NCBI GenBank assembly: GCA_013054445.1
Contig: JAAMPI010000043.1
Location: 1-64,000, forward strand
Length of the DNA: 64,000 nucleotides
Direction of reading: 5' to 3'
DNA from: Cudoniella acicularis
Lineage: Eukaryota > Ascomycota > Leotiomycetes > Helotiales > Helotiaceae
In this document: piece after piece, positions 14,241 to 25,883 of the stretch
Layout: every line of letters starts with the position of its first letter
How positions within the stretch are numbered: the first letter of the stretch is position 1
Notes under the pieces: model-generated
Database searches by the model: none
What the model was told of the DNA's origin: nothing
The model's input: the letters and a program-made list of their open reading frames with translations, nothing else
Made by a program: the position numbers and the translations under genes

Positions 14241-14511
14241 TTCGTGTGAATCTCAAAAATAGTATCGTGGTGTAGAGAGCGAAACAAAAAGTTGAAAGAA
14301 AGTTGTGGTTGAGATCAACATCCGGGGTAGTAGCTTCGATTCAGTACAGTAATCAAGCCGAGGCACACTTGGAGGGGTGTTTGCACCGTTTGCTCATATT
14401 TCCTTTGTCAATCCCCCCAACCCTGCCCTTTCCAAATCGGAACATCATCAGCTTACTTCTTGAGCTTCCATTATCCCGAATTTTCAACTCAACAGCAAAG
14501 CTCAACCCATC
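14241..14511. promoter_or_regulatory. Shared promoter between SDR and methyltransferase genes
   Basis: Only 271 bp separate the two start codons of these divergent genes, so the region must hold both promoters and both 5' leaders. CT-rich sequence precedes the methyltransferase ATG. I saw no operator motif that I can name. Confidence 0.55.
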
Positions 14512-15398
14512 ATGTCAGGACTTATAGACCAGCCCATAGAAGTGCGCGAACGCCTCGCCTCCCACTTCAAAAAGCACGATCCATCTCAGCACGGCCAGAG
14601 ATGGGACGAACTCTGGAAAGAAGGTTTCGTCCCTTGGGACAAAGGTTTTCCAAGCCCTGCACTCGTTGACTTACTTGCTGAGAGGCAAGATCTCTTCGAG
14701 GAAGCACCTAAGGGAAGGAGGAGAAAGGCATTGGTTCCTGGATGTGGCAAGGGTTATGATGTCCTGTTGTTGAGTGCACATGGATATGATGCTTATGGGC
14801 TAGATGTATCTAAAAATGCTCTAGAGGCTGCACGGAAATCAGAGAAGGTAACGAGCGGGAATAAGGTTTATAAGACGAGGGAAGGTGTACAGAGGGGAAA
14901 GGTTACGTGGTTGGCCGGCGACTTCTTCAAGGATGAGTTTTTGAAAAATGTTGAGGGGGAGGGAGCGTTTGATTTGATTTATGACTATACTGTGAGTGCT
15001 CCCCAATTAGACGTTACTATTTCTAATATTCGTAGTTCCTGTGTGCTTTGCCTCCTGCAATGAGACCAGCATGGTCGAAACGACAGACACAGCTTCTCGC
15101 TCCTGAGGGAAGGCTTGTATGTCTCGAATTTCCAACCTACAAGCCTCCATCGACAGGCGGTCCTCCATGGGCTTTACCACCAAAGATATATATGGCCCAT
15201 CTGTCTAGACCAGGAGAGAAGATCCCATATGGAGAAGATGGTAGTCTTCAGGAGTCAGAGCTTGGAGAGCCGAGTGAAGATGGTCTGGTCCGCATCGCTC
15301 ATTTCCAACCCACGAGGACACATCAAATAGGGTACAGTGATGAAGGTAAAGTTACAGACTGGGTATCGGTATGGTCGCATTCGAAAGCCCCTAGATAG
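14512..15398 (+). CDS. TPMT-family S-adenosylmethionine methyltransferase
   Basis: Two exons, 14512-14991 and 15036-15398, with a 44-nt GTGAGT...GTAG intron (843 nt, 280 aa). The sequence matches the thiopurine/thiol methyltransferase family of fungi and plants. It has the N-terminal RWDELW (30-35) and PWDKG (41-45) signature of the SAM-binding lid, motif I VPGCGKGYD at 75-83, the acidic LDVS at 97-100, a GDF motif before the splice site, and the RL.C.EFP and PP strand-loop after it. The likely role is methylation of small thiols, sulfide, halides or thiocyanate; the exact acceptor cannot be read from sequence. It shares a short promoter with the SDR gene and converges on the OTU gene. Confidence 0.88.
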
Positions 15399-15442
15399 TA
15401 ATCAAGTAATATTGGTGGTGCATCGCGTACCTATTCAACGCC

Positions 15443-16354
15443 TCATGGGGCTTTTCGAAGCGAATTATAATGCTCCCCAAGGCCAAATCCGTGGCGGTAG
15501 TATGCCAACCAGATCTTCTCTGGTTCTGAGGATTTATCTAAGCCGGGCTCTATCGTTTGAGCTCCTCCATTCTGCAGGACGTGTATTTCCACGTTGTACG
15601 TCTTGGCGACTGCAAGCAGTTCCAAGTGTCCTCCCCACTCAGCCGTATTCCTGATTTTCTGGACATATTGATCCAGAGGCTCATCCAGCCAAGCCACAAA
15701 ATCGTCTGGGTGTCCCTCGATATATCTTGCAGCTGCTTTCCTGACTACTTTGTATCGTTGGTCCTCTTTTAGCTCTGTGTCCGAATCCGCACCAAGGGGT
15801 ATGCCAACTTGTGAGAGCTGATCTGCGACTGCTGAAAACAGGCAGTGGCCGTCTGGACGAATCACCTTCTCAACGAGACCATTCGCTTTAAATTCTTTCA
15901 GCATGATCTGCCGCTCCACGGCCTTCGGGTCTGGCTGATTCGCAGCTTCTTTTTTGGCTTCTTCTACCGTAGCCTCTTGCTCCGCTGCTCGTCGCGCGAG
16001 ACGCTCTTTTTGCCGATTTCGTTTCTTTGGCTGACCATTCTCGGTGGGCTCGGATATTGTGACTTTCTCTAGAGACTCTGCAACCTTGTCGGCTCCACTG
16101 GTGGATGCCAGGACGGCCTCAGTTGTAGGTTCGTCTAGGTCCTGAACATCTTCGCTATCGGATTCAGCGTCCCCACTGAGAGCCGCTCTCTCCTGTTCTT
16201 GCCTCTCATTGAGCTGCCGTTCAAGTCCCTCGCATTCAGTATTTACGCCTTTGCGCGTTTTTTTCGTTGCGCTCTTCTTCTTTTGAGTAACGCGTGCCTT
16301 CAGATCCTTTTGCTCTTTGCGGTGACGGCTTTGCATTTCCTCGAGAGACTCCAT
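15443..16354 (-). CDS. otu2: OTU-domain deubiquitinase (OTU2/OTUD6-like)
   Basis: A single exon encodes 303 aa. The frame is open to 16435, but the ATG at 16354 gives the MESLEEMQSRHRKEQK start usual for this family; the 27 codons upstream look like leader. Residues 1-160 are highly charged and coiled-coil-like, with Lys/Arg and Glu blocks. The OTU cysteine-protease domain follows: RPDGHCLFSAV with Asp168 and Cys171, then a GGHLELLA strand and the C-terminal GEHYNSL with His295. This is the architecture of yeast Otu2 and human OTUD6B, which remove ubiquitin and, in yeast, act on monoubiquitinated eS7 on ribosomes. It converges on the methyltransferase with a 44-bp gap. Confidence 0.9.
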   Translation of the reverse strand: MESLEEMQSRHRKEQKDLKARVTQKKKSATKKTRKGVNTECEGLERQLNERQEQERAALSGDAESDSEDVQDLDEPTTEAVLASTSGADKVAESLEKVTISEPTENGQPKKRNRQKERLARRAAEQEATVEEAKKEAANQPDPKAVERQIMLKEFKANGLVEKVIRPDGHCLFSAVADQLSQVGIPLGADSDTELKEDQRYKVVRKAAARYIEGHPDDFVAWLDEPLDQYVQKIRNTAEWGGHLELLAVAKTYNVEIHVLQNGGAQTIEPGLDKSSEPEKIWLAYYRHGFGLGEHYNSLRKAP

Positions 16355-17292
16355 GGTGTCGCAGTTTCCGGTGGTCACAGATCTTATGAAGGAGCAACAA
16401 AGCGCTACAAAGCTTCGCAGATATACTTTCGACACCTCACGCAGTTAGCGGGTTGGTTCACAGTGCTCGAGTTTGACCTTGGTGCGAGCTGCCTTCCATA
16501 GGTTCAGCCCAGGTTGCCCTGAGCATCAAAATTATTCGCAGAATTATTTTTNCGGCCGGACGGGTGCTCCGGAGGTCCGTGCTCGGGCTCACACGCCCTT
16601 TCCCCGTTGAGTTAAACCAACAACGAGAACAACACCATCCCAAAACTGGCAAAGGGAAACTGACTCGCATGGCTCGCAGTAAACTCCCTCATTGGCCGCC
16701 AATCAGACTCGGTTCCCGCCGCTCCAACAATGCCGAACAGCCGTTGACATGGGCATCTGCTTCCTTTGTGACTCCGTGAGCCTCTCTCTGCTGCCTCGGG
16801 CCAATGACCTTATTTCCGACTCACCAAGTTACCAAGCATTGCACATTGCACACCCTGCAAGTAAAGATGGGATGCGAAGGCATTCTCGCCGCCCCCGCTT
16901 GCCTTTGCTTCATTGGATGGACCATCTGTGTTTCCTAGGCCATGAACCAGTGGGAAGGATTCCAAAGTACTAGGTGTGGTCCGCAACCGCGAGACTGTAC
17001 GGAGTAGTACTGTCTCTACGTACTGATGCTTAATCATGGGGATCCGGACCCGCCATGCTACTGTATGCTTAAGTAGTGGGGTGTTCGGGCATTTTCTGTT
17101 CACCACACCTCATCTGTCAAAAACTTATCCAATACTTCTTCTGTGGTATTAAGCTTTTGTCTAGCTCTGTCTTGATTTCCGGGCAATACCATATACATCT
17201 GGCACTCTCATTTAGTTATCTGAAGTCCTACGGAATAAAGTGCCTTACATTCACAATATCGCTTTTCGAGTCACAAGCACACCGACTCTGCG
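16355..17292. other. Intergenic, divergent promoters; contains one N
   Basis: This holds the 5' regions of the OTU gene (minus) and the DHA1 transporter (plus). An undetermined base at 16552 sits beside an AT-rich TTATTTTT stretch and a GC-rich CGGCCGGACGG stretch, probably a sequencing problem. No gene seen. Confidence 0.6.
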
Positions 17293-19120
17293 ATGCTACT
17301 CGACCCAGAAAAGGCCGACATAACCGCAAGCCAATATGTCCCTCAAGATTTCGATGGGCCTGTTGAACACCCAGGAGTCTCGACCATCAAAGATAACGAG
17401 GAAGTGAAAGGCGAAAAGGACCAGGACTCTATACATTCCCAATCATCTATTGGCGTCGTTGAGCCCAGCCCTGTTGAGCAAACAGTACCACCCTCAAAAT
17501 CGAGGTCCTCGTCAACCCACTCTCATAAACTGACAGTGGTACCACGATCCAAGAGAAGAGGGCTACTTGGAAGATTTGCTTTGATACCAGAAGTCGAAAG
17601 GCCCTATGACTACAAGAGGAGCACAAAATGGTTCATAACCATGTTGGTTGCTCTGGCGGCCGCAGCAGCGCCGATGGGCTCTGCCATATTCCTTCGTAAG
17701 TTTCGCTTCCTCAAGAGATCGAGAAAACAAACCTTTGAACTAGTTTATAGCTGCACTGCCCGAATTATCAAAAGATCTAAACACCACTCCAACCATCACC
17801 AACTTATCTGTTGCCATGTATATGTTGAGCATGTCAATCTTTCCTCTTTGGTGGTCATCCTTCTCTGAGAGACTAGGCCGAAGAACTATCTACCTGGTAT
17901 CATTTGCTTTATTCACCTTATGGAATATCATATCTGCTATAAGCACCTCTATCGGGATGCTCATTGTCATGCGAATTCTTGGTGGAGGAGCTGCTGCATC
18001 AGTCCAGGTAACTACTCAATCCATGCGCATGTAGGATACTTTGGCTAACATATCTAGGCTGTGGGAGCAGGGACAATTGCTGACATATGGGAGGTAAGAG
18101 AAAGAGGTCGAGCCATGGGAATGTTCTACCTTGGGCCATTAATGGGTCCTCTACTTGCACCTATATTCGGCGGCGCCTTATCTCAATCTTTTGGCTGGCG
18201 AAGTACTCAATGGTTCCAAGCTATTTATGGTGGTGTATTATTCATTACATTAACGCTTTTCCTGCCAGAGACCCTGGCTGCTCGCACACCGCCCTCTCTG
18301 CCAAGTCAACCTGAAGATGAAAAGGCCCCCACTGAAAATGCTCTCTCCCGATCCTCAACAAGACAATCCATCCAGCAAAAGACCAAAAGATTCGTTCGGG
18401 TCTTCAAGATGTGCATCGTTGATCCTCTCAGTGTCCTCGCTTACCTGCGCTTTCCGGCTGTTCTACTCTCCGTGGCCCTTGCTTCAGTCACATTTGGAAC
18501 ATTATATGTGCTCAATATCTCAATCCAGCAAACGTTTTCCAAACAACCATATGATTACCCCGTTATTATACTTGGACTCCTTTATATACCCAACTCTCTT
18601 GGCTATCTTCTTGCATCCCTGTTCGGCGGGAGATGGACCGATATGATAATGCATCGAGAAGCGCGAGCTGCGAATCGCTATGATCAGAATGGCAAACTCA
18701 TCTTCATTCCTGAGGATCGTATGCGAGAAAATGCTTGGCTTGCGGCAATCATATATCCAGGCGCTCTGGTCTGGTACGGATGGACGGCTGAGAAGGGTGT
18801 CATCTGGATTGTGCCAATGATTGCAAACTTCTTTTTTTGGGATAGGAAGCATGATAATTTTTGGGACCATCACCACGATGTTGACAGAACTCATGCCGCG
18901 CCGTTCGAGTTCCGGAGTCGCTGTCAATAATTTCGTCCGAAATATCTTTGGCTGCGTAGGAGGAGTGGTTGCCCAGCCTATCATTTCGGCAATTGGCAAC
19001 GGTTGGCTATTTACCATCTTGGGAATTGTGTGTTGGGTAAGCTCTTTCAGTGTTGTTTGGGCCATGCGGCGCTTTGGTCCAAGATGGCGGGTACAGATGG
19101 ACCAGAAATTGAACTCTTGA
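17293..19120 (+). pseudogene. DHA1-family MFS drug:H+ antiporter with a +1 frameshift
   Basis: Exons 17293-17695, 17751-18007 and 18058-19120 (GTAAGT...TAG and GTAACT...TAG introns). After correction for one extra base the product would be about 573 aa. A hydrophilic N-terminus of about 110 aa precedes 12 membrane spans. SERLGRRTIY is the DHA1 motif A loop, and a PETLAAR segment closes the first half. The style is that of the Qdr/Dtr1/Tpo group of fungal multidrug or polyamine exporters. The frame breaks at the T7 run 18832-18838: upstream reads IVPMIANFFF and downstream, one base shifted, GIGSMIIFGTITTMLTE, which are adjacent in homologues. With six Ts the protein is continuous. I therefore call a frameshifted gene; a base-calling error is as likely as a real mutation. 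It ends 17 bp from the convergent transcription-factor gene. Confidence 0.75.
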
Positions 19121-19137
19121 TGAGAAAATCCCGGTTC

Positions 19138-21148
19138 TCATATGAAGTTGGATGCGTCTCCAGGGATTTCAAAGTTGGAGGGAACCGCAGGAAGCGGGGC
19201 AGACAATCTAGCGCGATGGGACATCGCACCAATATCATTGCTCCTCCACGTCTCTTTCTCCAGTTCCGAAAAGTCAACCGGGGCAGTGAGAGTTGCCACC
19301 CTCGAATCTGCGTTCGTCCAAACCAATGGTTTTCTTTCTAGGTGCTTCGATCCGAGAGAGAAAGCCTCTCTTGCGAGTGCTTCTGGGGTGGCTTCATGGT
19401 ACTCCAATTTCCGCCTCAGATTAGAAGCATCCTCCCTTGACCAATGCAAGAGACCATCAATCGGGGCAACCCCAGCAAGGGCATTCCAGGCTCCTAGGAC
19501 GTTGAAATCCTGGTGGACTTGTTTCAACAAGCCTGTGACGACGAGCGACGAAGACCACCGTCGATTGTTGACGTTCTGCTTCTCGTAATGCTCGGCAATA
19601 TGGTTGAGCCTTTCTATTTTGAGAGTCAGATACTGGCTTTGAGACAGAAATAGCAAGAACTATTGAACCCTATTTAGAGCTCAACTGTGCTTGCAATTCA
19701 ACTCATCTGGGAACGGAATTGAAGACACATCCACAAAGGTAAAACTTCAAACCGATAGAAACAGGCCCCAGTACTGCGAGGGACAAAAGAGGAGAGCAAA
19801 ACAGAAGCAAAATTCAAATCAAAGTACATACCTTCCCATGTCGAGAAACAGCCGCCACAGAATCCACAGCCAAAAGCCCACTTCTTTCTCGCTTCTCTTT
19901 GCCATGGTTCCCATCCAACCGCACCCTCTTCTAATTTGTGAACTTGTTGCAAGTGCTGCTTTAGCTTATCCTTTCTGCCCCATTTGCGATTTTCGTGCAC
20001 TTTATTTGTACATTCGTTTATCTTGTGGTTTTTTACGAGATGTAATGTAATCTCGTTCCTGTTTGGCTTAAAAGCGTTGCAGAACACGCAAACCCAACCG
20101 ATAGATGTCTGGACAGCAGGATCGCCGAGCATACATATCCAGTAAGTCTGAGGATCATGTGATTCTTCATGTCTCTTCCAGTCTCCCTTTCTGTTGAATG
20201 GCCTCAAACAATCTGGGACGGTGCAGATATAAAGTCCTGGGGGTTTGCTGGGTTTTGGCGGTACTGGTGGGCCAGTCAAGCGACGCTGTGACGGCATGAG
20301 CTCTTGTGAGCTCATGTGCCCAGGCTCAGAGCGATGGCAAGAGCTCTCCTCCTCGGGAATCGATTTGCAGGCTGAGAATCTGGAGACAGGAAAGTTCGAA
20401 TTCCTGGTCAATCTCATTGGATTGACGGTTTGAGAAGCCTCCATTTCCGGGTCATCGAGCATGAGATCATCGGCATTTGGATCGTAGAGAGTTGAGGCTG
20501 TGTCCCAAGTCCGTATTGAGGAGCCATAAGATGACCTTTGAGTGCCATGTGTGTGTCTTCGGTGGTCTGATGATGGGGAGAGCACGGGACAGGACTCGGC
20601 GATTGATGCAGCTGATGAGGCCAAAAGTCCTCTTTCGGAATCGGCGACAGTAGACCACGCATCCATGTCCTGAGAATCACTGAAGGTGATAGGTATCGTA
20701 GATGAGAAGTCTTGATCCCGGCTCAGTCCCATTGGCGTCCAGTTGTGCATTTCCTGGGACGTGGAAGGGAAATCGAGATCCATATCCAGCGGTCCGAATT
20801 GAAGATCGCCGAGAAAGGATTGATTCTGATTTTGTCCTGAGGTGTTCAAGGACAAGAAGCCCGATCCTTGGGGTTGAATGTTGTTGGAAGGGCCTCCATG
20901 TTCAGGCGCAAACATCGCAACGTTCACATCATCTACAGCACTCAATTAACATCACAAGTCCTCATAAACTGCGGGTTAATCTCACTCTGTGGCGCCTTGC
21001 AGTTCTCAAACCACGAGTCAATCTGCTCTTCACTCAATCCCTTCTCCAGAGTTAGGAATGCCTTGTCGCTCTTCTGAAGCGGACCATTTCCTTTCGTCGA
21101 AACCCAGCGCCTTAACGTCCACTCCTGGTCTTCTGTAATCGGCTCCAT
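19138..21148 (-). CDS. Homeodomain-like plus C2H2 zinc-finger transcription factor
   Basis: Exons 21148-20986, 20932-19832 and 19613-19138 (1740 nt, 579 aa). The introns are 53 nt (GTGAGA...TAG) and 218 nt (GTATGT...TAG). The start is the ATG in MEPITEDQEW; the open frame upstream only adds a TTG start. Residues 1-55 form a homeodomain-like helix-turn-helix ending in LSEEQIDSWFENCKAP, with Trp46, Phe47 and Asn49 in the recognition-helix pattern. A long Ser/Gln/Pro-rich region follows to about 285. C2H2-type fingers come next: CTVPDCLRPF..W.RHEESH near 291-313, CVFCNAF..HLVKNH near 336-357, RKDKLKQHLQQVH near 374-386 and CGFCGGCF..RLNHIAEHYE near 410-430. The last finger spans intron 2, which fixed that acceptor. 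The protein should be nuclear and DNA-binding. Its targets are unknown. Confidence 0.85.
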
Positions 21149-23616
21149 TGTTGGGGCGCAACACAATCCTCTCTCGCGGGCTTTGTCAAGTATGTGATCA
21201 TTCAAATAAAGAATCGCAAAAACACACGCGGGCGAATGATTCTGAATTCACGACAATGATGTGGAGCGAACGAGCGTAGTGGTGTCTGTCAATTCAGCCA
21301 TCAGAACAACCATCCATCTGAAGTGACGCCCTCTTCCTCCCCGGCCGCATATGTAGTGGTACCGCTCTCAATCCTTCCGTAGGGCAAACAGCGTGAGTTG
21401 AGAGGGCGCAAGCAGGTTTCGTTTCAGAGCTGCCTTCCTCCCCGAGCCATGTTCGCCCTCTCACCAGTTGCCTGCCAACCAGCCCCGGAGTGGGTGACCT
21501 GACAGACTGACGTGCAGGCCTCGCTGTGGCCCTCGTCCAATGCCAGCGCGCTTCCGCGACCATGCGAGGCAAGAATACTCGGGTCCCGCATGTTTTGTTT
21601 TTTGGCACGGGGAATGGCGTCGAACTTGAAACGAGCGTGCATCCCATCACTAGCTGCTGCCCAACTGGTGAGCCTCATGAGATGGCATTTGGGGGGCAGT
21701 GATTGGCTGGCTCAATGAAACGGGTGGTTGGGGGCGGTGCGCTGGTGTGTGGCACAATTGCGAAGCGGGTCGGTGGTCGTGGGAGGCTGCCTGATTGGGC
21801 TGACTGCAGTTCGTTTTGGAAACGAGACGAGAGACTCGATCGAGGACAACTGTGAGTGAGTTGTACAATTCTTTGTGTGTGTGTGTGTGTTGGCGAGTAT
21901 TGCGTTGGATTTTCCCGAGCGCTACCTTCAACGCGTATAAAACGCTTCGTTGTCCTGCCTAGAGAGCGCGGTGGGGGGTGGTGAGAATGGTTTCAAAGAA
22001 AAATGCAGAATGACATTGTGGCGGTCGAGGCAAAGATCTGACTTCGCCCTCTGGTTAATCTCCTATTTGTTTAATTGTCGAGAGACAATCGGGCTTTGAG
22101 ATATCGGGGAAGTTCAAGTGCTTCTAGTGCTTCTAGTGCTTCTAGTGCTTCTAGTTCTAGATTGTTTTCTCATTGTAGCCACAGAAAATTGTGAGGGATT
22201 GGCACCAGGTAGCAATTGCTTTTTATTTTTGATTGCAGCAAGACATTTTGAAAAATAAAGTTTTCATGGTTGTTGAATAACATTTAAGCATAAATAATGT
22301 TAAAATCTAAATCATCAGTATGCAATAGAGGAGATTCACTATTCGTTACTGCTATTCGAGGACCTGGCATACGAGCGAGCTTGATACTGGACATTGCCAG
22401 ATACTCATCTGTAGCGTGGCAGATTCCATATCTCGGAGTTAAAACAATACAGATTCATGCTATCATCCCTCGCTTTGTTGCAGAACACTGTTGAATATGC
22501 CGTGGTCTTGTGCCGAGGCAGTCATGAAAAGTGTGGTGGGTGCCGAGCAGAATCACGTAGCTAGAGTTTGAGGATATACTCCAAAGCTCTCCCCTTTCTC
22601 CTATTATCTTGATTCTTCTTCTCCTCATTGCGGTTCCCGTCAATAAACATATCTCCAATATATATTTTATATCCATGCTAAGATCCCGATTTCAGCTGCT
22701 TCTATCCCCTTGACAATTTCCCATTAACCGGGGTGAGTGGGGGTGACCTTTACTGCTGGATTTTTAGCAGGAGTTCCTCTGTCGCTGTCCAATTTATTCG
22801 TGAAGCACAGGTTCCCAGGAAAGGCTCGGCTCTTTATCCCCTTAAACTTGTGTCGCCTATTAAATAGGGTAAACAAATTCAAAGAAAGAAAGAAAGATTC
22901 CGCGGCTAGGCGGCTCTTATTTTTTTTTTCTTACTTTTCTTTTATAACCTTTTTTTTCTTTTCTCTTAACTCGGACCGAAAGCCTCTTTCTCTTACCTTT
23001 TATCATTTAACCTCGAATAATCATTTTTTAAAACAAACACAACTCAAACTCAAGCCCTTCCCACCCTCTCTTTCCTCTGCCGTCCTATTCATTTCCTCAA
23101 ATCACACTCATCAAAACCTAACTAACAAAACAACAGAAGTCGTTTTCTACTATCTCTCCCTCTTCCTTCCTTCCTCCTCCTCCTCCCCACCCGCCTCGCA
23201 CAAAACAAAAAAAGATCAACACCGCGTTACTACTATTTCAGGCTTTCGGGTAGTTTAGTGGTAAACATTGAATATACTTGGTAAATTCTCTACGGCGTAG
23301 AGCAACCACCTCGGAATTCGGCAAGTAAGAATAACCTCCTTTATAAAGTTGCAAGTGGTAAACAGGGGGTGAGATGGCTTGAGAATTTGGCGCATGATGT
23401 TCTTAGCGGGACGTTAAGCTTCTTTTTTATTGACTATTATAGTGAATTGGCGAGCTCGTAGCATGAGGTACAAAAACAATACTATGAGCGCTCCTGACTC
23501 GAACGCAGGGATTTCAAAGATCGACGGCATTCTAAATATTTATGTAAGCAAGCAATTCTAATAAACATGTATACATCTCATAAATATCACCACCATTGCC
23601 TCATTCATAATCTCAT
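21149..23616. other. 2.5-kb upstream region of the homeobox gene
   Basis: No gene supported. The region contains a (TG)n microsatellite near 21874-21890, a 9-bp tandem repeat at 22119-22160, long T/C tracts at 22920-23000 and 23160-23190 typical of fungal promoters, and a small perfect hairpin at 23288-23302. The frame at 22737-23258 is low-complexity and starts at GTG. Confidence 0.5.
22119..22160. repeat. 9-bp tandem repeat (TGCTTCTAG)4
   Basis: Four perfect copies of TGCTTCTAG are followed by a partial TTCTAG. It lies about 970 bp upstream of the homeobox-gene ATG. It should vary in copy number between strains; no function is evident. Confidence 0.9.
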
Positions 23617-25883
23617 TCACAACTTCGCTCTTACCTCAGTAGCTTTATGCAACTCCCCACCCTTCTCCCTAAAATACTCCGCGATTTTACCCCTTGCCAC
23701 CTCAACCACAGCCGCATCCTCCACCGTCGCCGGAACCTGGACCCCCTTATCGAATTCCTCATGCACGGCATTCTCAATCAATTCTCGCAAAACTCTTCGT
23801 AGAGTTTTGCCAGATCGTGTTTTGGGAATCATGCCTTTGCCTTGGATCATGCCTCCGAGGGAAGCGATGGCGCCAATTTGCGTGCGTACTAATTTCTGCA
23901 CTTCGCTGAAGAGTTGGTCGGAGGGGACGGCAGAGGGTGGGTGGTCGGCGGTGGAGAGAGTCACGAATGCGAATGGGAGGTGGCCTTTGAGTGCATCGGG
24001 TATGCCGACCACGCAGCATTCGGCGATGATGGGGTGTGATGAGATGGCTTGTTCGATGGAACCTGTGGTTTTGTTAGCTTTGGAATTAATCGGCAGGGAA
24101 GAGCGTGACTTACCAGTACTAAATCTGTGAGCAGCGACGTTGATGATATCGTCGGACCTCGACATCACATGAATGTATCCGTCATCGTCAATCATTCCTG
24201 CATCACCAGTATCAATCCATTGTCCCTCGAATCGCTTCAAGTATCCCCTGTAAAATCGCTCTTCATCTTGCCAAAGAGTTCTGAAGCCGGTAGGTGCTAA
24301 TGGCATCGCGAGAACGATGTTACCCATTGTTCCTTTCTTGACCTCATTTCCGGAGTCATCGACGACTCTGACATCAAATCCCGGCATGGCTTTTCCAGCG
24401 CTCCCGGGTTTAATACCCAGGGGCTCAACACCTCTCTCTTGTGTTTTGCGATCTTTCCCGGCATGAGGCACTAGCGCAATCCCCGAAATGGGCGAACCAG
24501 ACTCTGAAGACCACCAATTGTCAATAACCCTCGCCCCGTTGGATCCGTAATTATGAAGGAGTTCCTGGTATATTGTCACGATACTTGGTTCCGATCGCTC
24601 GCCTGCCAAGAAAAGCGCGTTCAACGATTTGATACCACCCCTTTCACCAATTTTCTTGAATAGCTTATTCTCCGGATCATCTCTCCGAATGGCTCTCAAT
24701 GCTGTTGGGGCTGTAAAAAGTGTATTGACTCTGTATTCTTCGATAATTCGCCAGAATGTGCCTGCATCTGGCGTTCCGATAGGCTTGCCCTCAAAAAGGA
24801 CCGTGGCTGCACCTGTCAAGAGTGGCGCGTATAAAATGTATGAATGACCAACGACCCACCCAATATCGGATGCGCAAAACATAACATCGCCAGGTCCATG
24901 AATACCAAAGAGATAGCTGATGGATAAGTGGAGTCCGACCGCATGTCCGCCAGCTTCTCGAAGGACTCCCTTTGGCAGCCCAGTGGTTCCTGACGTATAG
25001 ATGATATAAATGCCGTCGCTAGATTTGACAGGGACACAATCGGCCTTTAATCCCCTGAAACACGCGCTATGTACCAATCGCTGCCAATTTCGCTCCCCTC
25101 CTAGTTTATTGACATTGTCCCAACGAAGTTGGTCTCGTTGCCATATAATTGTCTTGTTCGGTTTGTGTGAAGAGAGGCTGATTGCTTCTGTGATGAAGGG
25201 TTTGTATGTCATAGGATGTTTTGCGCCATCAATTCCGCAAGAGGCTGTCAGGATGGCGACAGGCTTGGAGGCATCTATTCGTTGAGCCAAGGAGGCAGGA
25301 GCAAATCCACCAAAGACAACGGCGTGGATTGCACCTAGTCGTGAAATCGCGAGGGTTCCGATGAGAGCGGCAGGTATCATGGGCACTGCGAAAGAGATTA
25401 TTAGTATGATTGCAAACAAACTGTTGACTCTACAGCTCAATTGGGGCCAGGAGTTGGCCTCGGCAGACAATACCCAGCAAAGTGCAGCCGAGTCGTGGCA
25501 TACTCACTATAAATCAGAACAACATCTCCCTTCTTAACGCCTTCCTCCCTCAAAACCCCCGCGAATGTTTCCACTTCCTTCTGTAGCTGTTTATATGTAT
25601 ATTTCTGCTTTGTTTTTGTGACCGGGCTATCCCAAATAATCGCCGTATGATCCCCGTGCCCAACGAGAACGTGTCTATCCACACAATTGTAGCATGTCGA
25701 GATCTCACCATCGGGGAACCATTCCCAGTGGTCATGCTCAACTCCAGATTTCAGCGACTTCTTGACTCTTGAAAGCGTGGAACTGGGCCTCTTATGCCAG
25801 TCTAAATGGGAGGCTTGCTCAGCCCAAAAAGACTCGGGATCGGTGAGTGAGTGGTGCTGGACTTCGTCTTGGGGGTGAGACAT
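23617..25883 (-). CDS. Acyl-CoA synthetase, propionyl-CoA-synthetase type (ANL family)
   Basis: Exons 25883-25508, 25385-24114 and 24062-23617 (2094 nt, 697 aa). The introns are 122 nt (GTGAGT...GCAG) and 51 nt (GTAAGT...ACAG). The protein aligns by eye with PrpE/ACSS3-type acetyl- and propionyl-CoA synthetases. It has an N-terminal ACS domain (FWAEQASHLDWHK), VLIYMPMIPAAL bridging intron 1, LGAIHAVVFGGFA, the ATP loop YTSGTTGLPKG near 255-265, DIGWVVGHSYI, the NWWSSESGSPI region, and WIDTGDAG with SRSDDIINVAAHR. The C-terminal KTRSGKTLRR holds the catalytic lysine. It adenylates a short-chain acid and transfers the acyl group to CoA; propionate is the likely substrate and would feed the methylcitrate cycle. 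There is no clear peroxisomal PTS1 (it ends VRAKL, which is only weakly SKL-like) and no obvious mitochondrial leader. Confidence 0.9.

Noticed and set aside
22737..23258. 173-codon plus-strand frame
   Set aside because: It starts at GTG and is made of T/C-tract codons (poly-Phe, poly-Ser) typical of promoter sequence.
23240..23560. Possible tRNA: an A-box-like TAGTTTAGTGG on the plus strand near 23257 and a B-box-like GTTCGAGTC on the minus strand near 23490
   Set aside because: The two boxes are on opposite strands. Neither side has a matching acceptor stem, D/T arm pair or anticodon stem, so no tRNA can be folded.
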